Shown here: positions 45,464-57,890 of the stretch, piece after piece
How positions within the stretch are numbered: position 1 is the first letter of the stretch
How the letters are laid out: every line of letters starts with the position of its first letter
Notes under the pieces: model-generated
Told to the model about the DNA's origin: nothing
The model's input: the letters and a program-made list of their open reading frames with translations, nothing else
The model's database searches: none
From: Ambrosia x helenae
Lineage: Eukaryota; Streptophyta; Magnoliopsida; Asterales; Asteraceae
Direction: 5' to 3'
Length of the DNA: 64,000 nt
Assembly: GCA_030844895.1 (NCBI GenBank)
Contig: CM061227.1
Location: forward strand, 78,565,738-78,629,737
Program-made: the position numbers and the translations under genes

Positions 45464-47421
45464 CTAAGCGTCATCCAAAAGAGCATCCATGTATGTTCGC
45501 CGCTCAACTTGCAAAACATAACAAGCAAAAGACCAATCATTCTGACAACCTGATTTCTGAATCTTAGCATATAAAGCTAGAGCGCCAAGATTTTCTGGTG
45601 AGTTTGCATTCCGAAGTTGTCCTCTAGTCATTACACTACTACCAGGATCACCAATAACTTGCTCGAGCGGGTGAATACGATGAATCCGAGATTCCGGAAA
45701 AGCAGGTACTTGCACGCCTGTTTGAGTAGTTAAATTCTCTGTCGAACCCAGATCATTACCCAAGTTAGATGATGATGCACCATTTGAATTTGGGTTCACT
45801 GGAGGTGTCTCTGTAGAAAAGTCTAGAATAGCTTCACTTGTGACATCATCATCATCTTCCGATTCTGATGAATTAAGAGTTGTGGAAACTTCTTGGAACA
45901 CTTCTTCTTCTGCTGCAGGAACGTTGGCATCATTAGAAGGTGTGGAGGAGTTACGGTGATCGGACGCACCAACGGTGATATCACTACGTTTTCACACTCG
46001 TAATATAATTTTAATACAACCTCTTCAACTAAGTCATCTAGATTGAATGATTCAAAGAAATATTTGTAATCAAACATCTAATCTGGACCGCTACCCTATA
46101 CGTTCTAAGTATACCGTTGAACTTTAACGTTAGCCCACTCCTCTACTTGACGAGTTCGTTTGTTGAATACCCATTTGAGCGGGGTTGCATATTCAACAAA
46201 GAATCCCTCTTCAGCTTTTGGTGCAAACTTCTCAGATGGATTAAGCATAGTACACGGTGCTCCAAATGGTTCTAGATACTCTAGGTTCGGCTTTCGTCTG
46301 TTCAACTGTTCATAAGAAGTTTTGCCAAACTTCTTCACTGTTAAAACACAATTCAGTGTGTAACATGCTGCGTATATGGCTTCGTTCCAGAACATTACTC
46401 GAAGATTAGAATCCGCAAGCATTGTTCTCGCCGCCTCTATTAGAGTCCTGTTTTTCCTTTCCGCGACACCGTTCTGTTGAGGGGTATACAGAGCACTGTA
46501 TTCAAGATGAATTCCTTAATATTCACAAAGGGCATCCATTTGTGCATTTTTGAACTCTGTCCCATTATCACTCTGAATTCTTTTGATCTTCAGAGCATAA
46601 ACATTCTCTAAATGAGTGAACAGAACCTTCAGATTGTTAAACGTGTCGCTCTTATGATGCAAGCACATAACCCACGAGAATCTGGAATAGTCGTGAATAA
46701 CCAGAAGACAATATAACTCTCCAGCGTGACTTTTACGCTTGACAGGTCCAAAAAGGTCCATGTGCAAACGCTCAAGTGGCAATTCCACAGAGTTTACTTT
46801 CTTTGGTTTGTGGGACCGCTTGTGTTGCCTTCCTTTATTACAACTCACACACTTGTCATTCAGATGGAAATGTTTGACATTAACGCCTTTGACGAGTCCA
46901 TTCTTCACCAGATGGTTCATTTTTCTGAGATGAATGTATCCCATCCTCCTATGCCACATAATGGATTCTTTTTCAGTAGCCTTGGAGAGGAAACACGTTA
47001 CTTGACCTTGAGTTGTCATTGCCTTCGACATGTCGAGAATGTACAGATTATTCACTCTCAGTGCTTTCAGCATTATCCACTCTTTTGGAAGTACGAAACC
47101 GGGTTTTAGTATGTAGCAAGATTTTTCATCAAAGAATACAGAAAACTGTTTATCACAGATTTGGCTGACACTAAGCAGATTATAATCGATCTGTTTCACA
47201 TACGAAATCTTCTCAAAACTCACTATACCATTACTCACACTACCCTCCATAGTAATGTAACCTCCTTTGTTCCCAGCAAATGCTACATATCCGCCATTGA
47301 TGTTTCTAATGTCGAACAGCAGCGACAAATCCCCTGTCATGTGACCAGAAGCTCCACTGTCAACAATCCAGAGACTGCTAACAGGGCAGCTGAAGCTCCC
47401 TACACATATCAAGTAAAAAGA
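45464..47421 (-). pseudogene. copia protease and integrase, copy B
   Basis: Protease WIVDSGASGHM is at about 47360, joined in one 298-codon frame to the GAG-pre-integrase finger (MWHRRMGYIH...CVSCNKGRQH) and integrase LHMDLFGPV. A stop at 46516 separates the rest (MLADSNLRVMFWNEAIY, EPFGAPCTMLNP). The part towards RT is Ser/Asp-rich with two shifts near 46100 and 45860. Confidence 0.85.
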
Positions 47422-50400
47422 TTAGATTTTTCGAGGGACCCAAGCCTGCTTGGTCTTAGGTCTTTGAACATTCTGTTTCAAAGATTCTTTTTCATTAACA
47501 ATTGAATTTGAATTGATCTTTTTCTGATCAATCAAATTCTTTTCACTTTTAGATTTTTCATTTGCTTTTGAAGTTGAAGCACCTAGAGAACCCACTGGTG
47601 ACCAGAATTTTTCTGAACGTTTCAAGATCCGAATCTGAGATTTTGGGGTCTTAGTCTGTTTCTTTACTTCATTCTTAAAGGAAACATTCTTAGTTACCTT
47701 TTCTGATTTAACAGAGACAGGTCCAATCGTTGATTTAACAGCTGGTTTTAGTGGAACCTTTTGTTTATCTACAGTTGTGTTCACCACTGGTTTCTTTAAA
47801 GGTTTTTCCATGGCTATCCGGTTACGACGATCATATGCCATCTGACGATTATCCCTCTTTTGAAAATATCGGCTTTGGTTATAAAACGATGCTGGTTGAG
47901 GGACAAATCGTCGTTGTGGATAAGAATGATTATCGACTGGACTTTGATATTTCTGCTTCACTTCAATCTCATGCCTCTTGTGCCTTACGTACGGGTAGTG
48001 AGCAAGTAAATGCCCTCTCTCCCCGCACTTAAAGCACGCACGGTATTCTTCAAACACGTTCTTGGCATTCGACTTTGCATAAGTAGTAATAGGATATTGG
48101 TCATCCACACACCTTCGTCTTAAACTCTCAGGAGCTTGGTCCTTTGAGTAAGTCGGCTCAAGAAAACTATTCGCCTTTTTTTTGGCTTAATAAACTCGGT
48201 GACATGAACCTTAGGTTCTTTAGGAACATCCAAATAAATTTTCTTTAAGATCTCTGGAGGTACATCATTGGTTCTCTCATGTTTTGGGAACCAAATAGTA
48301 CTCTCCTGCCAAATTTTCTCAATCTTGGAGTAATTGGCAAACTTAATTGGATATTCCTCGTCAGAAATAATCTTATCGGATCCTTCCATCCGATAAAATA
48401 CTTTGACGGGTTTGTCACTCGGCTCATTCTTTTCAACTTGCTTAACTGACTGATTCACTCGAAGAGCGTTAGCCATTGGATGAATAATCTGAGAAGGTGA
48501 TATCGGTTCATTGGTGATAATATGATTTTCAATGGGAATATCACTCACTTTCTCAGTTATCTCATCATCCGAATCAGAATCATCAGTTACAACAGTTACC
48601 CCCTCATTGTTCAATCCCAAGACTGGTCATCAGAATTTGGATCCCCAACACTGGAAGTGTTAGATTCATCATCCGATGTAGAATCAGATTTGATTGAACT
48701 CTCCGGTGTTATTGAATGTAAAGTGTGATTTTCAAATAACACGAGAGATGGGACAGCCTTGTAGTTTGCACTACTCGGTTGTAAGGGTTCTTCAATAATA
48801 TGGTCAACAACGTAAGCAATATGTTTGTAGCTTTCTAGCTGCTTGTTGACCTTTTCAGCAAAGCACTTGATGGTTGCCATTTTGAGTTTAGTTTCTTCCA
48901 ATTCTTTGATATAACTGTTAATGGCCAATTGTTTCAAAGAAAGTGTTTTCTTTAAATTAGAAATATCCTTTTTGTAACCATCAAGCACTTTATTGAATTC
49001 ATGTGCTTCTTTGCGATAAGATTGACAGTTAAGTCTAGCACTCTCAAGTTGTACCCTGAGTTGCTTGTTCTCTTCTGTCAATCTATCACATGTACCACAA
49101 TATTTGTCACTATTCATGTCTATGATGGAATCAGAACTTACCTGTTTCGGATGCTTTGTCATCGCCATCAAAGCAAAGTGTGCTTCCTTTCTGGCAAAGA
49201 ATTTGGAATAATCAATTCTGGTGAAAGCATCATCCACTATGCAAGACTTGCGGGTCATAAGAAAATCAACTTTGGCTAGAAGTTGATCAATGTCATCATC
49301 TAGTGAGTTAACACTAGATTCAGAATCAGGCTAGCTCTCCGAATCAGAATAAACTGAGTCACGCTCTTCAGAAATATCAGCGATTGAATCAAGAATCAAT
49401 CCTGGAGTCTTCTCAATAGGAATATCAGCTTCTTCCACCATTTCCTCAATCTTTACCTCAGGTCTCTTTTCAACCTCTAAAACTTTTTTAACTACCACCG
49501 GCTCCTCCAAATCAATATTTTGAGCAACACACGCCACATTACCAGCTGTAATATCTTCAGCACCTAGTTGCATCCCAGTCTAGTCAAATCCCTTATCCTT
49601 CTGTATTACCAAAGCCTGGTTTTGGTTATCTGTTTGGGTTTGGTTATTTGGTGTGGAAATTGGAATGATGGTTTTGGTTGGATTGTGTGGTGTTTGATTT
49701 TGGTTCTGGTTTGATGTAGTGGTTTGTCTAACAGAATTGTTTGGTGAGGTGTTTTGTCAGTTTTGGTAATTATTTTATGGTTGGTAGTTGGTGTTGTTTT
49801 GGCTTTGATAAGATACCTGATTTTGAGATTGACGGTTCTGGTAATTAGTGTTGAATGGAATTTTGTTTCCTTGTTGAGCTGGCTGTGTGCACTCTCTCTT
49901 GAAATGACCTTTCCCACCATTGTTAAAACATGTGACTTTGGCTTTGTTGAAGCCATATGTGGTGTTTGGAGATGTAGAAAGATTAGTTCTACCAGTCTTC
50001 TCAATAAACTCGGTTGCACGTCTCATAACACTAGCAAATGCCCACTGAATATCAATGAGCTCCATCTCCTCCTTGTCAATTTGAGCGTAGTCTTCACTAG
50101 TTAAATTGTTGTTACCAATTTGACTAGCTACCAAACCATTATACGAAGCAACCATAGTAGATACCAAAGCTACATGTTGCTGAGCAACTTCCACAGTGAC
50201 ATTGTTTAAGTTAGATGTCTCCAACACAATCGGGCTTTGATTTGGTTGGTTTAGGTTCATTTAAGGAATGTATGGTTGTTGTTGGGGTTGATTCAAGCTA
50301 GCTGAAAAGCATGCAGCTTGTTGCATTTGTGAAAACGGTGGGATGTAAGTGGTAGGGTATGATGGTGGTGTATAAGATGAGGTTTGAGCTAGATAGTTTA

Positions 50401-50502
50401 TTGGGGTTTTGGTTGGTTCAATAACGCTTGAAACACAAGCTATGTGTGGAGCAACAGAACTACTAGAACTTGAACTAGTCAGAGTAGAAGATGTACCACC
50501 AT
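47422..50502 (-). pseudogene. copia Gag, copy B, truncated by gypsy G
   Basis: The Ser/Gln-rich mid-region, first knuckle, Glu-rich/coiled-coil part and second knuckle (CFKCGERGHLLAHYPY) are present; the N-terminus is beyond gypsy G. In the first knuckle the second Cys is Asn (CFNNGGKGHFKREC). In the second, the last Cys is Tyr. So neither knuckle should bind zinc normally. It ends WVPRKI at a TAA (47422-47424), exactly as in copy A. Frameshifts or stops at about 50265, 49770, 49600, 49330, 48615 and 48115. Confidence 0.8.
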
Positions 50503-50850
50503 TGTGACACCCGACAAACTCCGGTTAATAACTTTCGTTAAACTAGTAAGTCTACCTTAGCGAGTCATGCATATTACGTACTTAACTGGGTCAGTCGAGT
50601 CGTTACGATGATTCTGGGAATCATCGGAAGTCGTTACAATGATCCACGGGATCATCGGGAGTCAGTCCATAACCATGTGTACAAGGATTGGTGATTCGTG
50701 GAATCGCCGGGTTTAACGCACACACGCAAGTCTCGAGTCTCGGGAATTAGTGAACGGACGTAAACGTGTTAGTTATCATTCATTATATGTTTTTAATCAA
50801 TATGTGACTTGTCGGTATGTGAATACGTGTTTATATGTGTTAAAATAGTG

Positions 50851-50960
50851 ATTACGCGTAATTGCATGACATTATAGGTGATTACGCGTAATTGCATGAC
50901 GTTATAGGTGATTACGCGTAATTGCATGACCTTATAGGTGATTACGCGTAATTGCATGAC
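50851..50960 (+). repeat. 30-bp tandem repeat with a CpG palindrome
   Basis: 3.7 copies of a 30-bp unit starting ATTACGCGTAATTGCATGAC; ATTACGCGTAAT is a perfect 12-bp palindrome. Copies differ by one base at position 21. Confidence 0.95.
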
Positions 50961-51087
50961 AAATAGGCGATTAGGAAAAAGTTATAGGCGATTAGAGCTC
51001 TAATCGCCAATAGTATAGGCGATTAGGCTTGTAATCGCCTGATCTGTTCCTGTAATCGCCTGATGAGTGTTGCACGAGTAAAAACAC

Positions 51088-51098
51088 CTATAAATACA
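51088..51098 (+). promoter_or_regulatory. LTR TATA box (gypsy G)
   Basis: CCTATAAATAC in U3, about 130 bp downstream of the tandem palindromes. Confidence 0.55.
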
Positions 51099-52069
51099 AC
51101 CCTTGACTCCCAAAACACCATTTGTGCAACCCTAATAGATCCTAAGCCTCCTACACACCTCAAAAAACTTATGGAACTCATTTTGCTTCAAAACTCACCA
51201 TTTCCATGCTAACATACCTTTCTTTGATAAAATCCAAGGTGTGTTCTTCATCCCAAACCTTTGTAATGTTATTGTTTTGGTTCCCCAAAAGTCCAGACCT
51301 TGTTTTGCTAAGTATGTGTCTTTAAAAACCTTTGAAATGAGTTCTAAAATAAGTCTACACCATAATACTTGCTATATGTGAAGTATTTATGCATATGATG
51401 ATTTTTGGTGGTTATAAGATGAATGTTTCCCTGAAATTGATGTACTTCTGATGTGTAGGAGTTATTAGGATGATTATCTATGAATTTGAGCTATTGTTAT
51501 AGTGTTTTGATGAAAGTATGCATTTTGACCCATTTGGATGATTCTTGAAGAATTAGGATGTTATGATATGATTCAATGCTTGTTTGTTGTTAGGAATCAC
51601 ACTAGAATGATATTATAACAAAGAGATGATGATTTGCAAGTTGTAGGAGGTGTAATCTGATTATTGCCATTTAAGGAAAGATCTCATAGTTAATGAAACT
51701 TGGTACTTTGCCATTTTTGGAAATAATCGCACCGAGGCCGTTAGAGCAGAGATAAATTGGGGGTTTTTTGCTTGAAATGGGTTGTTTAATAGTTTAGGTT
51801 TGATATTGGGTGATTTTACATGTTTCGGATCTGATTTGGAGGGTTTAACGTGTGAAAACACGTCAAGAACCTGCAGCAGGCGATTAGTGTAACATTTTGA
51901 AATTTTTGAATTAATAAAATTTCCACTCTTATTCATTCAAGTCCCATTCACCTTATAACAATATAATTACCTTCCATGAAGTTTAGACGTGTCAAAGTTG
52001 TTATTTTTTTTTTTCACAAACCTTGCACGATATTTGAATCCTCTTTATTATATATTTTATTTTATTTTT

Positions 52070-52109
<40 letters not shown>

Positions 52110-52458
52110 ATAAAATCAGATTTATATTTTTGAACCATAGCAAATATAACCAAGCCAAGCCCACCCTTCTTTTCTTAAAAATTCGCAGCCCAATATTGGT
52201 GGCCCAAGTGGCCGGCCCATCTCCACTTGCCTTTCACCCCTACCCGACTGACCAGGAGCAGACCCAACCACGAAAGAACCCGACCCGGATGATCAAAACG
52301 TGTGAATGCAGCAATAATTGGAAACCATCTTGAATGATTTTGAACCGACTCAATCACACGTTAATGCAGCAACAATTAAACGCCCAAATCATTCCTTATT
52401 TGAGTATTAGACGCGTGTTTTGGTCAAGCAATCATGACCTTCCTAAACGGCGAGAACA

Positions 52459-52467
52459 CTATAAATT
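52459..52467 (+). promoter_or_regulatory. LTR TATA box (solo LTR)
   Basis: CTATAAATTGAA, the same core as D and E. Confidence 0.6.
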
Positions 52468-52783
52468 GAACCCGTCTCCTCAGTCTATACTCGCCAATAA
52501 CAAAACCCTCACTTTCAATTTCTCTTAAAACCTCCTTATAATCTACATTTTCGTTTGCGTTTGACTTCTTGGTTGACCAGGCAAAACATCATCAATTCTG
52601 GGTTGTAAGTCATGATTCTTTACATGTTTTCAATATTCGTTATCACATGATCAATAACCCTATGAATCCAAGGGTTATTGATTGATGATTTGATCAATTG
52701 TTATGGCTAGGGTTCGAAGCTTTATATTTCGGAAGATGAACCAGAGCCATATCTATTCCTATATTACAACAAACGAAATCAAA

Positions 52784-52883
52784 TACCAACTGATCAATAG
52801 ATCAGTTGGTAGACGCGAGCTGAGTTAAACAATGAACCGGCCTGAGGCCCGCGTTCGAATCCCACAAGCAACCATATTTTTTT
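52784..52883 (+). other. tRNA-Lys-like module, sense, in solo LTR
   Basis: AGATCAGTTGGTAGACGCG matches the D-arm/A box of many tRNAs; GCGTTCGAATCCCAC is a B box; a T7 run follows. The 5' end forms an 11-bp perfect hairpin (ACCAACTGATC-AATA-GATCAGTTGGT, 52784-52809). It lies about 323 bp downstream of the TATA box. Confidence 0.6.
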
Positions 52884-55770
52884 AACACCTTTTATTTATA
52901 TATAATTAATCTTTTAATCCTTTAAAATAGTTTTTAAAATATCAAAAGAGGTTTATAAATTCTACAAAATTTATTTTACGTCAGTCTTATGATGAAGTTT
53001 AATATCCAACTTTTAGTTTTTCAAAAATTATTTATTTATTATATATAATAAATATTACCAATTTATTCAATTATAATTATAAAATTCTATAAAAATATCA
53101 AAACGATTTTATAAAATTCCACAAAAATTATCCTAAGTTTATAAAACAATAAACATTCCAGAAATGGTTTTTATTTCTGAAAAATCATTTATTTAATATT
53201 TTTAATCGATTTTTGTTATTTTAATCATAAATAAATCATAATAAATTCATTTTTTGTTATTTTTGCATCAAAATTTCACATAAATTATTATTAATCATTT
53301 AGATCTGAAATATAAATTTTTGATTCGAAATTTGTAATTTTTAATATTTTTAAATATTAAGTCTATATTTTGTCAAATAATTATTAATATATTATATATT
53401 CATTAATTAAGAAAATAATTTTATAAAAATTATTTTCACATTTACTACTTTTTAATACAACCATCTTTAATTGAGAATTGCTAAAAACCCTTTTCTATTA
53501 ATTATTTCTTTATTTAATTATGTAATTAACAATTATACTAAATTAATTACAAATCAATTATCTATCCCCAAATTAGGAACCCTAGAATACCTTTGGAATA
53601 GAAAACTTAGACTTTCAAGTTTTCCCAACACTTATATTATTGCCTTAAACATAGGGTGATACTTGGATACTTTCGAGCCACATTTATTCTTTATCAAGGA
53701 TTCAATTCTAGCACTAAGGTGAGTTTACATAGCCCCTTTTTGCTGTTTTACATTTTGGGGTGAAACATGTTTAAACATTTTATACACTATCATTTACTCA
53801 TTCTTACATTGTTGAAACTTGTGATTCAATTACACTATCATTTACTCATTCTATCATTTGATTGTAACAAAAAGACACAGTACAATCATTAACATTGATC
53901 AAGCCGCCTGTTTAGATTATAGCGCTATAGGTCTGACAAACCCATCCCCCCTGCATAAATTCAGGGATGATCGATAACAGTTACACTTTTACTAACTTGC
54001 GAGTTAGGTCTCAGTCGACACAAGGTTTGATTGTACAAAGACGCATTGTTACATGTCGGACTCATATTCTATCATTATTATACTTCAACTATGATTGCAA
54101 TACAACATATTGCTTTCAACTATATGCAAAACCTATGTATTCTCACCAACTTGTGTTGACCCAAAATATTTTCAAACTTAACATGTTTCAGGTTCTACTT
54201 GCTTGAAGATTTGAGTTAATGCTTGAAGATATGTACATAGTATTATTCACTTTGATGTACGAATTCTTGTAGAACAATTGTATGTTATTTATTTAAATCA
54301 TTTAATGAAATTTATTATTCACCATGAGCTACTGAACAATCATCAATACGTGACATCCCGATGTTTCCGCCATCGGTTGGGGTGTTACAATTAGAAGCTG
54401 CAATCGCTTGCTGTAGGGGCGATTAGCCACCTAATCGCCTAATGTATCAGGCAATTAGCCTTCTATTCACCTGTTGTCTCCCTCTAATCACTAGTTGACT
54501 TTTCCCAATTGCATGTTAGTTTCCTAATCGCGTGTACTGCTGTTGTAAGCGTATTTTGACATCCCGGAACATGATTTGACACCTAGGAACTTGATAGGAA
54601 CCCGGGGATACGTCCAATGACTTAGTAACACGTGTTCGGACTCGTTTATGCGTTAATTGAGCGTTATGCTAGACTTAGTGAATTTTTGCGCATGCTAAGT
54701 GTTTAATTTCATATGTTGCATGATATCTTGTATTTGGCTAACACGTGGGATGTCGGGTCACCAATGGGATGTCGGGTCTTGTCTGGTACGGTCGGTTTAA
54801 TAGTCATAGGTGTTTTCAAACTTTTATGGTTATGGTCTGGACATTCGGGGACTAGTTAACCTGCGGGTTATTAGTCCGGGTACTTACATACATCTTATGA
54901 TAGGTCGCCGCTATTTGGGGCTATCATAGCGTACTTATTTAACTGTTTTCAAGTAACGCAATCTAAGGTGAGTTCACGGCCCCACACTTTACTAGTTTTG
55001 TTTTCGGGGTGAGAAACATGCTTATACATTTTGATCACACATTTACATGTTATACATTATAAACACACGTTTTCATGTTATACTATGGTTCACACTTTAT
55101 TACTATACGGTTCATCTAAGTCCCTTAGAAACCACTAAAACGGGGATGTAGCGGGGAAATGTGGATAGCACTATTGGGCCTGACAAAACCCACTCGACGG
55201 CTGGAGGCCGGGCGGGTGCATATTGTCTCAATCACACTAGGCTTACCGAAGATGAGGTAGTTTGTAAACAAGGGTATCACACAGTCAGCAATGGTTTCGC
55301 CCGTATGAGTAACACACTTAATGCCTAGCTAGTGTACGAACAAGCATAGTATGAACAGTAACAATAACAGTAACATTAACGGTAACAATTTTTAAAGGAT
55401 TAATGAAATGCTTATTGAAAAAGAAAAACCTGTGAACTCACCAGCATTATATGTTGACATTTTTGGCATGTTTTCTCAGGTCGCTAAGGTAACGGTTAAT
55501 GGACTAGGCGCACGGAGTCTTGCACGGCGTCTAGAAGTCTTGTTGCATATTAAACAATGTTTTGTAAACTGTAATATGTCTTTTGGTTGTAAAGAAGAAA
55601 TGCTTCCGCTGCTGGTTTATGGCTCAAAGAATAATGTTTTGGTTGTTGCATGGAATGTCTTACGTATTTTCTTACATTTAGTTGTCGTTTATTGTGACCG
55701 TTGACTTGGATCCTGGTGTGTCACGCGCCTCGCGGTAAAACCCCGCAGGTGGAAATTTGAGGGTGTGACA

Positions 55771-56191
55771 GATTGGTATCAGAGCCAATGGTTATAGTGA
55801 ACTAGGACTGCATGTAGAGTCTAGTCTATACCCGAGTCTCACACACACTAGACGATCACATACGTACGAGTCGTGTCTTTTGGTAAATATACTAACTTTG
55901 TCGGGGTGTCGGTATCCTTATTATTTCTATCTCTACTTTATCTTTCCTTTCGGGTAAAAGTCGGAGGGACTTGTTCGTTGAACCTTGCACGGCGGTGGTG
56001 TACATTGGAGCAGCTTCAGCTCATCCTCGAGATCTGTCCATGATTCGGACATCTCCCTTCTATGCTCCAATGGACACATCTGCTTACACACACTATCTTG
56101 CACATGTACTCGTTGAAATCTATCTCTAAGTGATTAGTCACTTGGAAATTCCTTGACTTGGTCGTTTCTTCTAAGTTGTGGGTATCGGGTG
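55771..56191 (+). other. leader of gypsy G with PBS and long hairpin
   Basis: PBS TGGTATCAGAGCC at 55774-55786. A two-part hairpin follows: CATTGGAGCA (56003-56012) with TGCTCCAATG (56063-56072), enclosing GAGAT..GTCC (56029-56039) with GGAC-ATCTC (56047-56055). No ORF. Confidence 0.75.
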
Positions 56192-57809
56192 TGTAACGAC
56201 TCCAAAAATTAATCGCGATTATAAACGACTACTAAAATAGCATTGGGCCACCCAAGGGTGTTGCCCAATAACTTTACCCGGATAACGGACCATCCCAATA
56301 GCCAGCCCATTAGTCATTAAACTAAGGCCCGATAACCGGAATACTTGTAAGACCAATAGAGTATAAGTGGGCCGTAACATGGACCCGATAGAAGAATAGG
56401 CCCAAACTAAACCATTAGCTATTTTGTTGGGACCATTATAGTGTTAACTAAACTATATCTCGGCCCATTATATCAATGTTAGAAAATTATGTTAAAACCC
56501 ATTAGTAACCAAAGCCCACTTATTAGATAATATAATCAAGTCCAATACCCTCTTTAGCAAATGATCGGCCCATCCTTGGTTCATGAGGTGCCGCCACTTT
56601 TGCATACCACCTAAGAAATTAAAGATTCCATCCTTTACACTCAACCTATCTCTCATTACTACACCTCATCCAATCTACTTGTAGGCAATTATGAATATGC
56701 ATGCATCATTTACTCTACAAGATACTCTATCTAGATTGCATGAACCATTATAAAACCATCTATCAATTCCAAAAACCACTCATAACTCCATTAAAACAAC
56801 ACCCTTTCACCATGCGAAAACCATCCCATCTTGATAAGTAATCGGCTCAAATAAACTATCAAGATAACCCATTCTTTCAATCTATACCAACTTCTTAAAC
56901 ATGAAGAACTAATCGGCTATTATAGTTAGCCGAAAAGTGATCAATCTAAAACTATTATCCGGGTAAGTATTCTTGTCTAATCTCTAGGATCCGAGCGCCA
57001 AGCTGTAATGGCCAGCTTTAGTTAGGATACATGCCTAAGCTGTAACGGCCAGCTATACGATTATATTTTCTTGTTATAACTTGATTTATCATTAACAGGA
57101 ACTCGAAGAAACTAGTAACTCTACCGCTTGTGAAATAACGCAATCCGAAGTAACAAACGTGAGTGTGTGTACCCCATAATTGTTATAAAGTTTTCGGGGT
57201 AAATGCATGTTGGTCGAGTAATTATGTTTGTATTGTGTCATGGTTTGCATTGTGTCATGATCATGAAAAACCATAGAATTCGATCATATAGAAATAACAA
57301 GAGTGGATCCATTCGGTATCAAAAAGAATGTATTCCGACCACTTAGAGGATCGGACCATATAACATATGTCAAAATGTTCCATCGATATACATTCTACCT
57401 TAGAAATGATCGATCCATATGAAAGTTGCATGTTCATAAAAAGAAAAGTGTTAATCGGTCGTTTCTGGCACCACTCACTAGTATCGCTAACGTATTTTTG
57501 ACATGCATTTCAGGTTTATGAATGAAACGGTGAAACCCGAGCTCAACATAGGCTAAAAAGTGTCGACGCAAAGTTTATAAATAACCGGCCCAGTGGGCCG
57601 GGTTTGTGTCCAAACGGGCTTCGGCCAAGTAGTTATATGTAATGGTTAAGTTTGTTTAAAAAGACTTGTGGGTATGTATTTGGATAAGAAATTAATGTTT
57701 TGTAATATAAAGTAATGGGACTTTTCTTAATAAATATGGATGTTATTTAGTAAAGATTATTGTCGTGATTACCAATCCGTAATGACTCGGTAAATTCCGG
57801 GTCGTTACA
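56192..57809 (+). repeat. 5' LTR of element F
   Basis: 1618 bp. A dense GGGCC/GGCCC/GCCCA cluster occupies 56247-56575. A possible TATA is ATTATAAAACC at 56747-56757. No tRNA-like module found. Confidence 0.92.
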
Positions 57810-57812
57810 GGT

Positions 57813-57823
57813 TGGTATCAGAG
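57813..57823 (+). other. primer binding site of element F
   Basis: TGGTATCAGAG, then GTCGG where iMet would give CC: shorter match than in the other elements; 3 bases after the LTR. Confidence 0.75.
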
Positions 57824-57890
57824 GTCGGGTTCGGAAATAGTGGGTATAATTAGAACTAAATTATTTGTTTGAAAATTTATGTGTAATAGA

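Larger units (their letters stand above)
40594..50502 (-). mobile_element. Sirevirus-like Ty1/copia element, copy B (host of copy A and gypsy G)
   Basis: Colinear with copy A: gag (partial), protease, integrase, RT, RNaseH, spacer, ORF3 (partial). Copy A cut ORF3 at 40594 and gypsy G cut gag at 50503, so neither LTR of B is in view. It keeps several stretches lost in A and shows the uninterrupted sites for the gypsy-2 and 38111-38438 insertions. Confidence 0.85.
51888..54389 (+). mobile_element. solo LTR of a gypsy relative of D/E/gypsy-2
   Basis: 2502 bp, TGTAACATTT...GGGTGTTACA, flanked by ATTAG (51883-51887 and 54390-54394). Its end CCGCCATCGGTTGGGGTG matches the D, E and gypsy-2 LTR ends. 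It contains an ATAA microsatellite (52065-52105), GGCCC motifs (52145-52225), a TATA box and one tRNA-like module. No internal region remains, consistent with LTR-LTR recombination. Confidence 0.92.
50503..55770 (+). repeat. 5' LTR of gypsy G, with nested solo LTR
   Basis: Near-inverted termini TGTGACAC/GTGTGACA. U3 has a 30-bp tandem repeat and scattered GGCGATTAG/CTAATCGCC motifs on both sides of the solo insertion. U5 (54400-55770) has no recognised coding; a 98-codon frame at 55408 has no family resemblance and is not called. Confidence 0.8.
50503..56191 (+). mobile_element. Ty3/gypsy element G: 5' LTR and start of leader
   Basis: The LTR TGTGACACCC...GGGTGTGACA (50503-55770) is followed by an iMet-type PBS and 400 bp of leader, then cut by element F at 56192. 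The rest lies right of the window. It is inserted in copy B's gag. LTR net length is about 2.76 kb after removing the solo LTR. Confidence 0.8.

Noticed and set aside
50851..50960. CRISPR-like array
   Set aside because: The 30-bp units are adjacent with no spacers; this is a plain tandem repeat in a plant LTR.
55408..55704. 98-codon frame in the U5 part of gypsy G's LTR
   Set aside because: Entirely inside an LTR with no recognisable domain; chance opening is plausible.
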